This document shows positions 1 through 7,332 of a stretch of 64,000 nt of DNA, piece by piece. The notes under the pieces were generated by a model. The model saw only the letters and a list, made by a program, of their open reading frames with translations, ran no database searches and was not told where the DNA came from. The DNA comes from Thalassotalea mangrovi (GTDB taxonomy: Bacteria > Pseudomonadota > Gammaproteobacteria > Enterobacterales > Alteromonadaceae): NCBI RefSeq assembly GCF_005116735.1, contig NZ_SWDB01000007.1, positions 62,001 through 126,000 on the forward strand, given 5' to 3'. Position numbers and translations under genes: made by a program. Numbering within the stretch: the stretch's first letter is position 1; every line of letters starts with the position of its first letter.

Positions 1-361
1 GGATCGTCATTTTGCTCTTTAAATCGTCAATGATTTCTTCGAATTCTTCTGAATCTTCGGCCTGTAAATCGAGATCGGTCATGCGAGCAATTTTGGTCAG
101 ATTTGGTCGTCCCAATAAGGTTTTTACCATCAGGCGGACCTGATAATCTGGATCCGTCTCAACCATCAACCCTTCCATCAAAGGCCTGAGCAAAGACTGG
201 GTATCGACATAAACCTGGGCGCTGGCCTCATATTTATCCGGCAGGGCACTTACTGCCAGCCAACCGATCGGACAAATTATCCATGTTGCTATCAGGATAT
301 AGTGCTTCTTGGCCCATACGCCCAGCAGTATTTCCTTTATTCTTTCAATTTGTTCGTACAT
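1..361 (-). CDS. XrtA-type polysaccharide chain length determinant (partial)
   Basis: Reading the minus strand from an ATG at 361 gives 120 codons with no stop before the left edge, so the C-terminal part lies outside the window. The N-terminus has a cytoplasmic stretch, a hydrophobic segment (about residues 21-38), then the motif YEASAQVYVDTQSLLRPLM. That is typical of Wzz/GumC-like chain-length regulators, especially the group found with exosortase A. Such inner-membrane proteins set polymer length and contact the outer-membrane export protein. The gene starts 25 bp after the stop of the export lipoprotein gene on the same strand, so the two are probably co-transcribed. Family membership is fairly safe; assignment to the XrtA subgroup leans on context. 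Confidence 0.85.
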   Translation of the reverse strand, partial: MYEQIERIKEILLGVWAKKHYILIATWIICPIGWLAVSALPDKYEASAQVYVDTQSLLRPLMEGLMVETDPDYQVRLMVKTLLGRPNLTKIARMTDLDLQAEDSEEFEEIIDDLKSKMTI

Positions 362-386
362 GATAGGAATTCTTCATTGATGAAAA

Positions 387-1025
387 TTAAAACCAAGCTT
401 CCGGAATAACAATAATATCGCCCGGTAACACATCGACATTTGCGCTGATATCGCCATCTTTAATTAAATCTTCGATATTGAGCAGGTATTGCTTTTGCTC
501 ACCATTTTCGACCCGTACCAGTACTGATTGGTTACCGTCGGCAAACTGCGTTAGCCCTCCGACCGCAATCATTACGTCGAGTAAGGTCATATTCTGCCCA
601 TAGCTGACTGCTCGGGGCTGGGACGCTTCGCCAATGACTCGTATTTGCTCACTGTAAGGACCAATGAATCGGTTTACCGTAACGGTGACGATAGGCTCTC
701 GTAAATAGGTCGAGAGTTGCTCTTCAATCGTACGGGCTAATTGGGTGGGTGTTTTCCCCGAGGCCATAATATCTTCCACCAGGGAAGTGGTAATTTTGCC
801 ATCAGGACGAACAATAAAGCTGCCCGAGACGTCTGGATTTCGCCAGACAAAGATATTCAACTGGTCACCAGGGCCGATCAAGTAGTTGTAGGAATCCGCA
901 GTTTCAGTTTGAGCTGGACGGACGGTTGCTGAGGGTAATGATTGGTTTGAACTGCAGCCATTAATTATCCCCAAAAAGATCACAGCTATCATTATCTTTC
1001 TTATAGTCAAAGTTCCTTTCGCCAT
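387..1025 (-). CDS. Polysaccharide export lipoprotein (Wza/XrtA-type)
   Basis: The 212-aa protein has an N-terminal lipoprotein signal with Cys24 in the context GIINGCSS. A Poly_export domain follows, beginning around residue 48 (YLIGPGDQLNIFVWRNPD), then a SLBB-like segment (RVIGEASQPRAVSYG). The family forms or gates the outer-membrane channel for capsule and exopolysaccharide. At 212 aa it is much shorter than E. coli Wza and fits the compact exosortase-associated type. It heads the minus-strand unit leading into the chain-length gene and is divergent from the sugar transferase at 1209. Family confidence is high; the polymer it exports is unknown. Confidence 0.9.
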   Translation of the reverse strand: MAKGTLTIRKIMIAVIFLGIINGCSSNQSLPSATVRPAQTETADSYNYLIGPGDQLNIFVWRNPDVSGSFIVRPDGKITTSLVEDIMASGKTPTQLARTIEEQLSTYLREPIVTVTVNRFIGPYSEQIRVIGEASQPRAVSYGQNMTLLDVMIAVGGLTQFADGNQSVLVRVENGEQKQYLLNIEDLIKDGDISANVDVLPGDIIVIPEAWF

Positions 1026-1072
1026 AGCTTAATGCCTTCATTGCAAAGATTATTTTTGGTTTATACAAAGGT

Positions 1073-1143
1073 TAGTTCAAAGATTTAATTTTTGCGCAAA
1101 TTTTGTGGCAAAAATAATCATGACGCTCTGGTTTCTTGAACTA
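1073..1143. promoter_or_regulatory. Inverted pair of TAGTTCAA motifs in divergent intergenic region
   Basis: TAGTTCAA lies at 1073-1080 and its reverse complement TTGAACTA at 1136-1143, between the divergent export gene and sugar transferase. The same octamer occurs upstream of the glycosyltransferase at 21625 (21580-21587) and upstream of prsT (27494-27501). This is a candidate shared regulator site for the polysaccharide locus, an inference from recurrence only. Confidence 0.3.
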
Positions 1144-1150
1144 TAGTTAA

Positions 1151-1171
1151 TGGGAAATACGGATTTTCCCA
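1151..1171. promoter_or_regulatory. Inverted repeat, candidate operator upstream of sugar transferase
   Basis: TGGGAAA (1151-1157) and TTTCCCA (1165-1171) form a perfect 7-bp inverted repeat around a 7-bp spacer, about 40 bp before the GTG start at 1209. Size and position suit a dimeric regulator. No T-run follows, so a terminator is unlikely. Confidence 0.3.
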
Positions 1172-1208
1172 ATAATGTCAAACAATAAAGGATTCTGAGG
1201 TAACACTC

Positions 1209-2594
1209 GTGCAGAATAAAAATATTAACTACTATGCAGTGCTGACCAGACTGTTAATTCTGGTCGACTCGGTCATTTTTTTTGTCGCCTTTGCCATCAG
1301 TCATCAATTCTCGCCCCAAAATTACACCAATATTGAGGTTTTAGGTAACTCGCTGTTTTTTGCATTTGTGATGCAACTGGCATTTCTCGGCCTGGGTATA
1401 TATAAGCCTAAGCTCAGGGATAAATGGTGGGGAATGCTCCGTCGATTGATTGTGGCAACAGCACTCAGTTTTCTGTTTTTGATATTGGTTCAGGCTCTGT
1501 TCAAACAGTCCTACTATATGACAGAAAGTCTATTTAATGCTTGCCTATACAGTCTTTTGGCTGCGTTTTTTTTGCGCAGTTTATTGTTGGCATTTAATGT
1601 TCTCGGGTTTGCAAAACGAAACGTATTAGTGCTGGGAGCTGGTGAGAGAGCAACCATCATTGAACAGAGAATGCGACGCAAAATTGATCGCCAGGGTTTT
1701 AATCTCATAGGTTTTGTTTATATGCCCGGAGATGTCGAGCCTCGGTTTGATAAAGAGAAAGTGATTCACCTTGGGGATCGGTCATTACTTGATTATATCG
1801 GTAAAAATAATGTTCAGGAAATTGTAATCGCTACAGACGAAAGGCGAGAAAACCTGCCGATTGAGGAGCTGTTTGCCTGTAAATTGCGAGGTGTAGTTGT
1901 TTCCGACATCCTTGACTTTTTTGAGCAGGAGACAGGTCAAATTGCCGTCAACCTTATTTACCCAAGCTGGTTAATTTTTTCCGATGGATTTTCTTCATCC
2001 AATGAAATCCGTAACAACCTTGACTGGCTGTTTAACGCCAGTTTAGCTGCTGTTTTATTTTTGTTAACCTGGCCTATTATGTTACTGACCTATATTGCGA
2101 TTAAACTTGAAGACGGCATTCGCTCTCCTGGCTTTTACTGGCAAGAGAGGGTTGGCCTGAATGGCCACGTTTTCAAAATTGTGAAGTTTCGCAGTATGAG
2201 GACTGATGCTGAACGCCATGGTATCAAGTGGTCTTCAGAAGAAGATGACAGGGTAACCCGAGTAGGTCGCTTTATTCGTAAATATCGGATTGATGAGTTA
2301 CCGCAAATATATAATGTTATTAATGGTGATATGGGTTTTGTCGGTCCAAGGCCTGAGCGCCCGGAATTCGTGGAATACCTGCAGCAAGTGATTCCTTACT
2401 ACTATGAACGTCACAATGTTAAATCTGGTCTGACTGGATGGGCACAATTGAAATACCCTTATGGCTCCAGTGATGAGGATGCTTTGGAAAAGCTTAAATA
2501 TGACCTTTATTACATTAAACATCGCAGCTTTTTCATGGATTTACTTATCCTGATACAAACCGCTGAGGTAGTCCTCCTTGGCAAAGGGCGCTAG
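1209..2594 (+). CDS. Polyprenyl-phosphate sugar-1-phosphate transferase (XrtA-associated)
   Basis: The 461-aa protein has the WbaP/EpsB layout: N-terminal membrane helices (about residues 10-125), a Rossmann-like middle (VLVLGAGERA, about 140), another hydrophobic segment near 275, and a C-terminal bacterial sugar transferase domain. That domain carries KIVKFRSMRTDAE, KYRIDELPQIYN and GPRPERPEF. These enzymes move a sugar-1-phosphate from a UDP-sugar to undecaprenyl phosphate, the first step of repeat-unit assembly. The likely start is the GTG at 1209, with a TGAGG ribosome site about 8 nt upstream. The last 54 bp overlap the end of the convergent deacetylase gene. The sugar transferred cannot be told from sequence. 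Confidence 0.93.
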   Translation: MQNKNINYYAVLTRLLILVDSVIFFVAFAISHQFSPQNYTNIEVLGNSLFFAFVMQLAFLGLGIYKPKLRDKWWGMLRRLIVATALSFLFLILVQALFKQSYYMTESLFNACLYSLLAAFFLRSLLLAFNVLGFAKRNVLVLGAGERATIIEQRMRRKIDRQGFNLIGFVYMPGDVEPRFDKEKVIHLGDRSLLDYIGKNNVQEIVIATDERRENLPIEELFACKLRGVVVSDILDFFEQETGQIAVNLIYPSWLIFSDGFSSSNEIRNNLDWLFNASLAAVLFLLTWPIMLLTYIAIKLEDGIRSPGFYWQERVGLNGHVFKIVKFRSMRTDAERHGIKWSSEEDDRVTRVGRFIRKYRIDELPQIYNVINGDMGFVGPRPERPEFVEYLQQVIPYYYERHNVKSGLTGWAQLKYPYGSSDEDALEKLKYDLYYIKHRSFFMDLLILIQTAEVVLLGKGR

Positions 2595-3587
2595 TTTCTG
2601 ATTTAACAGGTTTCTACATACATTAAATTTCAGTTTTCTGACCGTGCAATGATTGTCAACGGAAAAGCGCGGCAGCTCAAATCGATTTGCTAGCAGATTT
2701 GCTCCTAGCTTGTGGAGAAAAGTGAACGCCAGCTGGTAACCGCTCTTTCTAAGCAAGTTAGTTGTGATCTCATTGTAACTGTTCTCACCCCCAACTGGAT
2801 AGGCAAAAGCGGAAATCACCGTATCTAGCTGTTGCTCCAGGCGACGTTTAGACTCTACAATTTCCTGTTCCTGCTGAGCTTCATTGAGATGCGATAGTAT
2901 TTGGTGACTGCAGGTTTGTGAACCTATTGATATGCCATTGCTAAGAACTTCACGCAACATATCCCAGTTCATAAATAATGATTCTGATATGGTTAACTCA
3001 TTGTCCTGATAGCCTGAGGCTTTGCGCAAGATGGCTAACTTCTCCGCCATGGATAACCGGTGATTTTGTTTCATAAACCTGAGCATGATACGTATTTGCT
3101 CGGTAACCGGTGCTTTGTACCAGTTAATCGGTAATTGCCACTTTTTCAGCTGCTGGTGATTTATTTCGGTATTTTTAAGCAACCAGGCTACCTCGTCCCA
3201 CCAGGGAACCAACGGGTTATCAATAAAGTCGGTGGCGATAAAAAAGGTCGCAGGTAAGTTAGCAGACTTGAGTAACGGATACGCGAGGTTGAAATTGTCC
3301 TGGTAACCATCATCAAAGGTGATGATCGCCAGGCGGTCTTTGATCGGGCTGTTGTTACGCATGATTGTCATCAAGTCATCAAGACTGATAACATCAAAAT
3401 TGCTTTTGAAAAATTTTAAATGGGCTTCAAATTGTTCAGCACTGCAGCTGAATAAGTTCGGGTCGTACTGAGTCTCTCCAGGATCACCGATACGGTGGTA
3501 ATTAAACCCATACAGCCCTTGTGGACGTAATTTCCACAATAGCCAGCCAAGGCCTGAATATTTAAATAAATCCGCTTTATAATCCAT
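2541..3587 (-). CDS. Polysaccharide deacetylase (NodB fold) with altered metal motif
   Basis: The 348-aa protein carries the NodB motif 1 ITFDDGYQDN (Asp92, Asp93), PATFFIATDF and WWDEVAW. This pattern is common in exosortase-associated deacetylases that remove acetyl from amino sugars of the polymer. Motif 2, normally H(S/T)xxH, reads IGSQTCSH here. The first metal-ligand His is Gln224 and the second, His228, remains. There is no signal peptide. It is the last gene of a three-gene minus unit, 1 bp after the 402-aa unknown, and its 3' end overlaps the convergent sugar transferase by 54 bp. Fold confidence is high; activity is uncertain because of the Gln. Confidence 0.85.
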   Translation of the reverse strand: MDYKADLFKYSGLGWLLWKLRPQGLYGFNYHRIGDPGETQYDPNLFSCSAEQFEAHLKFFKSNFDVISLDDLMTIMRNNSPIKDRLAIITFDDGYQDNFNLAYPLLKSANLPATFFIATDFIDNPLVPWWDEVAWLLKNTEINHQQLKKWQLPINWYKAPVTEQIRIMLRFMKQNHRLSMAEKLAILRKASGYQDNELTISESLFMNWDMLREVLSNGISIGSQTCSHQILSHLNEAQQEQEIVESKRRLEQQLDTVISAFAYPVGGENSYNEITTNLLRKSGYQLAFTFLHKLGANLLANRFELPRFSVDNHCTVRKLKFNVCRNLLNQKLAPFAKEDYLSGLYQDK

Positions 3588-3588
3588 G

Positions 3589-4797
3589 TCATGCCTTATG
3601 TTTTATTTCTTCATTGAAAATATCGGCAACTTTATATTCGGGCTTTGGAATAATAAAATCTCGATAAGCACCAGGCTCTCCCTGCACATCTGCTTCTGCT
3701 GCTTTTATAATGTTGTACATCTCTCGGGCAGAAACGTAATGTAATTTATATTTTTTACCATCATTGTATTTGTTTTCCAAATACTCACACATTTGTTCGA
3801 AAGGTTGGCCTAATAAGGTATCCATGGACTCTTCCTGAGTGCCGTGGGTGTGTACCTTTACAAACAGCCAGTCTGGCTTGTTGTTAACGCTGATTTGCGT
3901 ATTTACCCAAAGGTCAATTCGATCCGGAGAGGGTGGCATATTGCCACGAATGTCAGCATTTTCTATTTGTGGGAAGATTTTCTTTTTTAAACGTTGCCAG
4001 TTGAGTGCTAATGGTCCGGTAATAATCATTAAATCTCCCCAATGACGCCCTCCGCGCTCAACCGGTTTACCAGTATTATGGGAGTTTGGTTGGCCGGGGT
4101 GGTCTTTGGCATAGTAAATTTCGTTGGCCAATGCAGGTTGTGTGTCGCTTGGCGCGCTGGGGAAAGTGAAATCTGCGAAACAACCGGTTTCTTTGAGGAC
4201 TACAAGTTCATCATTGACCCCGCATAGCTTGCCATCGGGTCGGGAATTATTGAGACACCAGTTACCATGAATAAACGCATATTCAAGGTTTTTTGATTTT
4301 GGGTTTCGGCAAAATGCACCATGATTTTCATGCAGGGTTTGAGTGAAAGAGGTCAGGGTGTTTCGTAAGTTTTCACTGGTATCATTGTCATGGTGCAAAT
4401 GCACCTCGATTTCACCAAACCCCTGGGCACAGATGTAGGCTATTTTATCCAGATGTTCTCGTCGATATTCTTCTTCCGGGTAAAAAAAACTGTGCTTTGG
4501 ATGCTCACCATCCGCATCTTTGAATTTTCCGGCGATCTGGGGATAATCATAAAGCCAGCGATCGACCCGGGCACGTTCCTGTTCAATGCTGATGTTCTTA
4601 CCCCATTGCGGTTCATAGTGATCGACAAAGCAAAACATAACATGGGTCAACTGCTCTGATTGGCCAAAATGATGCCATTTTCCGGTTAGTCTTCTCTTGA
4701 TGAAATGACCGAGCCAGAGATTAAGATTCTTTTTATATAGGATCGCACTAATCCCTGCCGTTGAAAGTATCACGAGTGCGAGTAACCAATAAATCAT
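3589..4797 (-). CDS. Uncharacterised membrane-anchored His-rich protein of EPS locus
   Basis: The 402-aa protein starts with one hydrophobic helix (about residues 2-21), probably a signal anchor. The soluble part has spaced acidic/His motifs: FCFVDHYEPQW, HSFFYPEEEY, EVHLHHDND and FIHGNWCL. A beta strand ending in Asp/His or His-x-His recalls a (beta/alpha)-barrel metal hydrolase such as a NodB-like deacetylase, but the TFDDG and HxxxH signatures are absent. The start overlaps the end of the GT2 gene by 4 bp (ATGA) and the deacetylase follows after 1 bp. The three are therefore almost certainly one operon and it probably acts on the same polymer. I cannot name a function. Confidence 0.8.
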   Translation of the reverse strand: MIYWLLALVILSTAGISAILYKKNLNLWLGHFIKRRLTGKWHHFGQSEQLTHVMFCFVDHYEPQWGKNISIEQERARVDRWLYDYPQIAGKFKDADGEHPKHSFFYPEEEYRREHLDKIAYICAQGFGEIEVHLHHDNDTSENLRNTLTSFTQTLHENHGAFCRNPKSKNLEYAFIHGNWCLNNSRPDGKLCGVNDELVVLKETGCFADFTFPSAPSDTQPALANEIYYAKDHPGQPNSHNTGKPVERGGRHWGDLMIITGPLALNWQRLKKKIFPQIENADIRGNMPPSPDRIDLWVNTQISVNNKPDWLFVKVHTHGTQEESMDTLLGQPFEQMCEYLENKYNDGKKYKLHYVSAREMYNIIKAAEADVQGEPGAYRDFIIPKPEYKVADIFNEEIKHKA

Positions 4798-5942
4798 GAG
4801 CGGGAAGTCCTTTGCCAGGTGCCAGTTAAATTTCGTCGACTAAAAAGCACAAAACCCTGCATCAGAGCCGTATTTAATCGTAAAAAGAACGCAATAAAGG
4901 TTACAAACCAGGGAGGGCTGTGACCTTTATCAATTTGTCGGATCCCCCAGATACCAAGCCCATAAAGACAGCACTGTAACAATAAAAAGCCGCCGTAAAA
5001 TGGCTGGCCGGCAATCAACAAATTACTGAACAGGGCAACGATCATCAGGTGTGGTGTGAACCAGCGTAACACTTTGTGGGAGAAATAGGCGAAGCAACGC
5101 CAGCCTTGGGAGGGATTAAGAAGCCAGAGTAAATTACTGAATGCCTGATAATTACCAGCGCCAATGCGAATCCGGCGTTTGCCTTCATCAATAGCGCTGG
5201 GGGCAACCTCTTCCCGGGCTTTGGCGCCGCGGTGATAAGTTACCCGATAGCCTTGTCTGGCAATATTCATGACGATTTGAAAATCGTCGACTATGGTGTT
5301 GGCATTAATCGGCAAATAAAGCTGCCGGCGAATCGCATAAATGGCGCCATTGGCGCCAAGCAGCGCATTGAGCTGGCTTTCCTGGTTTTTAATAAATTGT
5401 TCATAGCGCCAATACAGGTTGTCTTTATTGGTGTTGACACCGTGGTTGAATAAATCGAGTTCACCACAAACGGCGCCGACTTTTGCACTGGTGAATCCGG
5501 CAACTAACTGTCGAATTGCGTCTGCTGCAAACTGGGTATTGGCATCAGAAAACACTACGATATCGGTTTTGACCAGCGCCAGTAAATCATTCAGGGTACT
5601 GGCTTTACCGCGATTACCTGGAAATAACTTTATCTCAACCTGAGGGTGATCAACGCGGGATAAAATGGTGTTGGTGGCATCGGTACTACCGTCGGAACCG
5701 ATGAAAATATGTAGCTTTTGCAATGGATATTGCTGAGCCAGCAAATTGTCAATGCGCTCGCCAATACAGTGTTCTTCGTTATAAGCTGCAATGACTACGC
5801 TGACATCCGGTAATTGTTCATCGGCCAGAGGAACAATCTCTGGTTGGCGACCAAAAAGGCGAGCAAAAATGAAACAAAGGCAAGGGTAGATAACGTAACT
5901 GTAGGTAATGGCTATTACCGCTACCCAAAAAACAACTTCCAT
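4794..5942 (-). CDS. Membrane glycosyltransferase, GT2 family
   Basis: The protein has an N-terminal membrane helix, a GT-A domain (VSVVIAAYNEE; GSDGSTDAT; FSDANTQF; ANGAIYAIRR; DDFQIVM; KRRIRIGAGNYQ) and about four C-terminal helices. This is the layout of processive or hyaluronan-synthase-like GT2 enzymes that add sugars on the cytoplasmic face. The frame is open from 5963, but the ATG at 5942 is favoured because AGGGG lies 6 nt before it and no ribosome site precedes the upstream ATG. That start gives 382 aa. It is the first gene of the unit ending in the deacetylase and overlaps the next gene by 4 bp. Donor and acceptor are unknown. Confidence 0.88.
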   Translation of the reverse strand: MEVVFWVAVIAITYSYVIYPCLCFIFARLFGRQPEIVPLADEQLPDVSVVIAAYNEEHCIGERIDNLLAQQYPLQKLHIFIGSDGSTDATNTILSRVDHPQVEIKLFPGNRGKASTLNDLLALVKTDIVVFSDANTQFAADAIRQLVAGFTSAKVGAVCGELDLFNHGVNTNKDNLYWRYEQFIKNQESQLNALLGANGAIYAIRRQLYLPINANTIVDDFQIVMNIARQGYRVTYHRGAKAREEVAPSAIDEGKRRIRIGAGNYQAFSNLLWLLNPSQGWRCFAYFSHKVLRWFTPHLMIVALFSNLLIAGQPFYGGFLLLQCCLYGLGIWGIRQIDKGHSPPWFVTFIAFFLRLNTALMQGFVLFSRRNLTGTWQRTSRS

Positions 5943-6159
5943 TTTCATCCCCTGATTATTCATTGTTATTCAATAAAATATATATCAAGAAATGAATTTT
6001 GGCAGGGCACAGGAAAAATAATTTTTTTGCCGAAATCCTCCGGTCGAACAGGTCAATTTTACAATTCGAATTAATTTGCCGGTCGAGCTAGCAGGTTTCC
6101 AGATCTGCCATATACTCAATGGTATTCCGACTATAAAAAAAACTAAAGACTGCACCAAA

Positions 6160-7332
6160 ATGAATAACAAATGGGATGTTATTTACATCGGTAATGAATA
6201 CAGTATCGACAATCGCACCAGTAGTCATCACCTTGCCAAACGACTCGCTGCCCAGCATAACCTTCTCTATGTCGAGGCGGCGGGCCTGCGAATGCCCAGG
6301 TTGTCAGTTTCTGATCTGAAAAAAATATTCACTCGTCTCTACAAGGCGTTTCACCGAAAGCCGAAAAAACTTCCTGAATTCGAAGTGTTGTCGTTATTTT
6401 TACTGCCGTTGCCATCTTCCTGGTGGCTTAGCCGCTGGAATAAAAATAGGGCCATCAACAAAATAAAAAGAAAATGCACGCAGATGCATTTTACTAATGC
6501 GCCCGTCGTTTGGTGTACCGTGCCTACCCTGGCTGATGTGATCCAGAAACTGCATCCACGGGCCATCATATATTATTGTGTTGATGACTTTTCGGCCCTG
6601 CCCGGGGTTAATCAACAACGCATCATTTCTCTCGATCAAACACTCAGTTCCCAGGCGGATTTAATCTTCACACCATCAATGCCATTGTTTGAAAGAAAAC
6701 GCCGTGAATATGAAAGAGTATTTTTAAGCCCTCATGGAGTTGATGTTGACCATTTTTCACAGGCGAACCTGCCAGGTCCTATTCCGCCGGAGTTAGCGAA
6801 CATCAAGGGGCCGGTGGTTGGGTTCTTTGGCTTAATCGAATACTGGATTGATATTGACCTGGTATGCTTTGTTGCTCGTCAACTGCCGCAGGTAACCTGT
6901 ATTCTGATCGGTCGCATCACCGTCGATTTGCGACAGTATGATATTCCAGCCAATGTAAGATTTATTGGGCAGCGCTCCTATGAACAGCTACCGGATTTTG
7001 CGCGTCGCTTTGATGTCGCGATTATTCCTTATGTGTTAAATCAGCAGGTATTTAATTCAAATCCATTAAAGTTGCGCGAGTACCTCGCCACCGGCAAACC
7101 AGTGGTGTCGGTCAGTTGCCCGGAAATTGATAAATACCGAGAAGTCGTCAGTATCGCCAATGATTATCAGGAATTTGCCAGCCTGGTCGGCATGGCCATT
7201 AATGATACGGACCAATTTGCGCGTGAAAAACGCCAGCAAGTGGTCGCTAAAGATACCTGGGAATCACGGTATCGCAAAGTCAGTGAACAAGTCGAAACCA
7301 TTCTGAATAGCAAAAAAACAATGGAGCAATAA
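6160..7332 (+). CDS. Glycosyltransferase, GT4-like (TuaH-like)
   Basis: The frame is open from a TTG at 6076, but the ATG at 6160 (MNNKWDVIYIGNEYS) begins exactly at the first beta strand of a GT-B fold and is chosen, giving 390 aa. Features include IYYCVDDFS, PHGVDVDHF, GFFGLIEYWID and a C-terminal nucleotide-sugar region (NSNPLKLREYLATGKPVV). The pattern is close to teichuronic-acid TuaH-like transferases, often seen in exosortase-type polysaccharide loci. It leads the plus-strand unit and its TAA overlaps the next ATG by 1 bp (TAATG). No strong ribosome site is visible. Linkage and sugar are unknown. Confidence 0.85.
   Translation: MNNKWDVIYIGNEYSIDNRTSSHHLAKRLAAQHNLLYVEAAGLRMPRLSVSDLKKIFTRLYKAFHRKPKKLPEFEVLSLFLLPLPSSWWLSRWNKNRAINKIKRKCTQMHFTNAPVVWCTVPTLADVIQKLHPRAIIYYCVDDFSALPGVNQQRIISLDQTLSSQADLIFTPSMPLFERKRREYERVFLSPHGVDVDHFSQANLPGPIPPELANIKGPVVGFFGLIEYWIDIDLVCFVARQLPQVTCILIGRITVDLRQYDIPANVRFIGQRSYEQLPDFARRFDVAIIPYVLNQQVFNSNPLKLREYLATGKPVVSVSCPEIDKYREVVSIANDYQEFASLVGMAINDTDQFAREKRQQVVAKDTWESRYRKVSEQVETILNSKKTMEQ

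Noticed and set aside
1095-1125. Possible sigma-54 (-24/-12) promoter around GCGCAAATTTTGTGGCA
   Set aside because: GG and GC elements do not have the required spacing on either strand.
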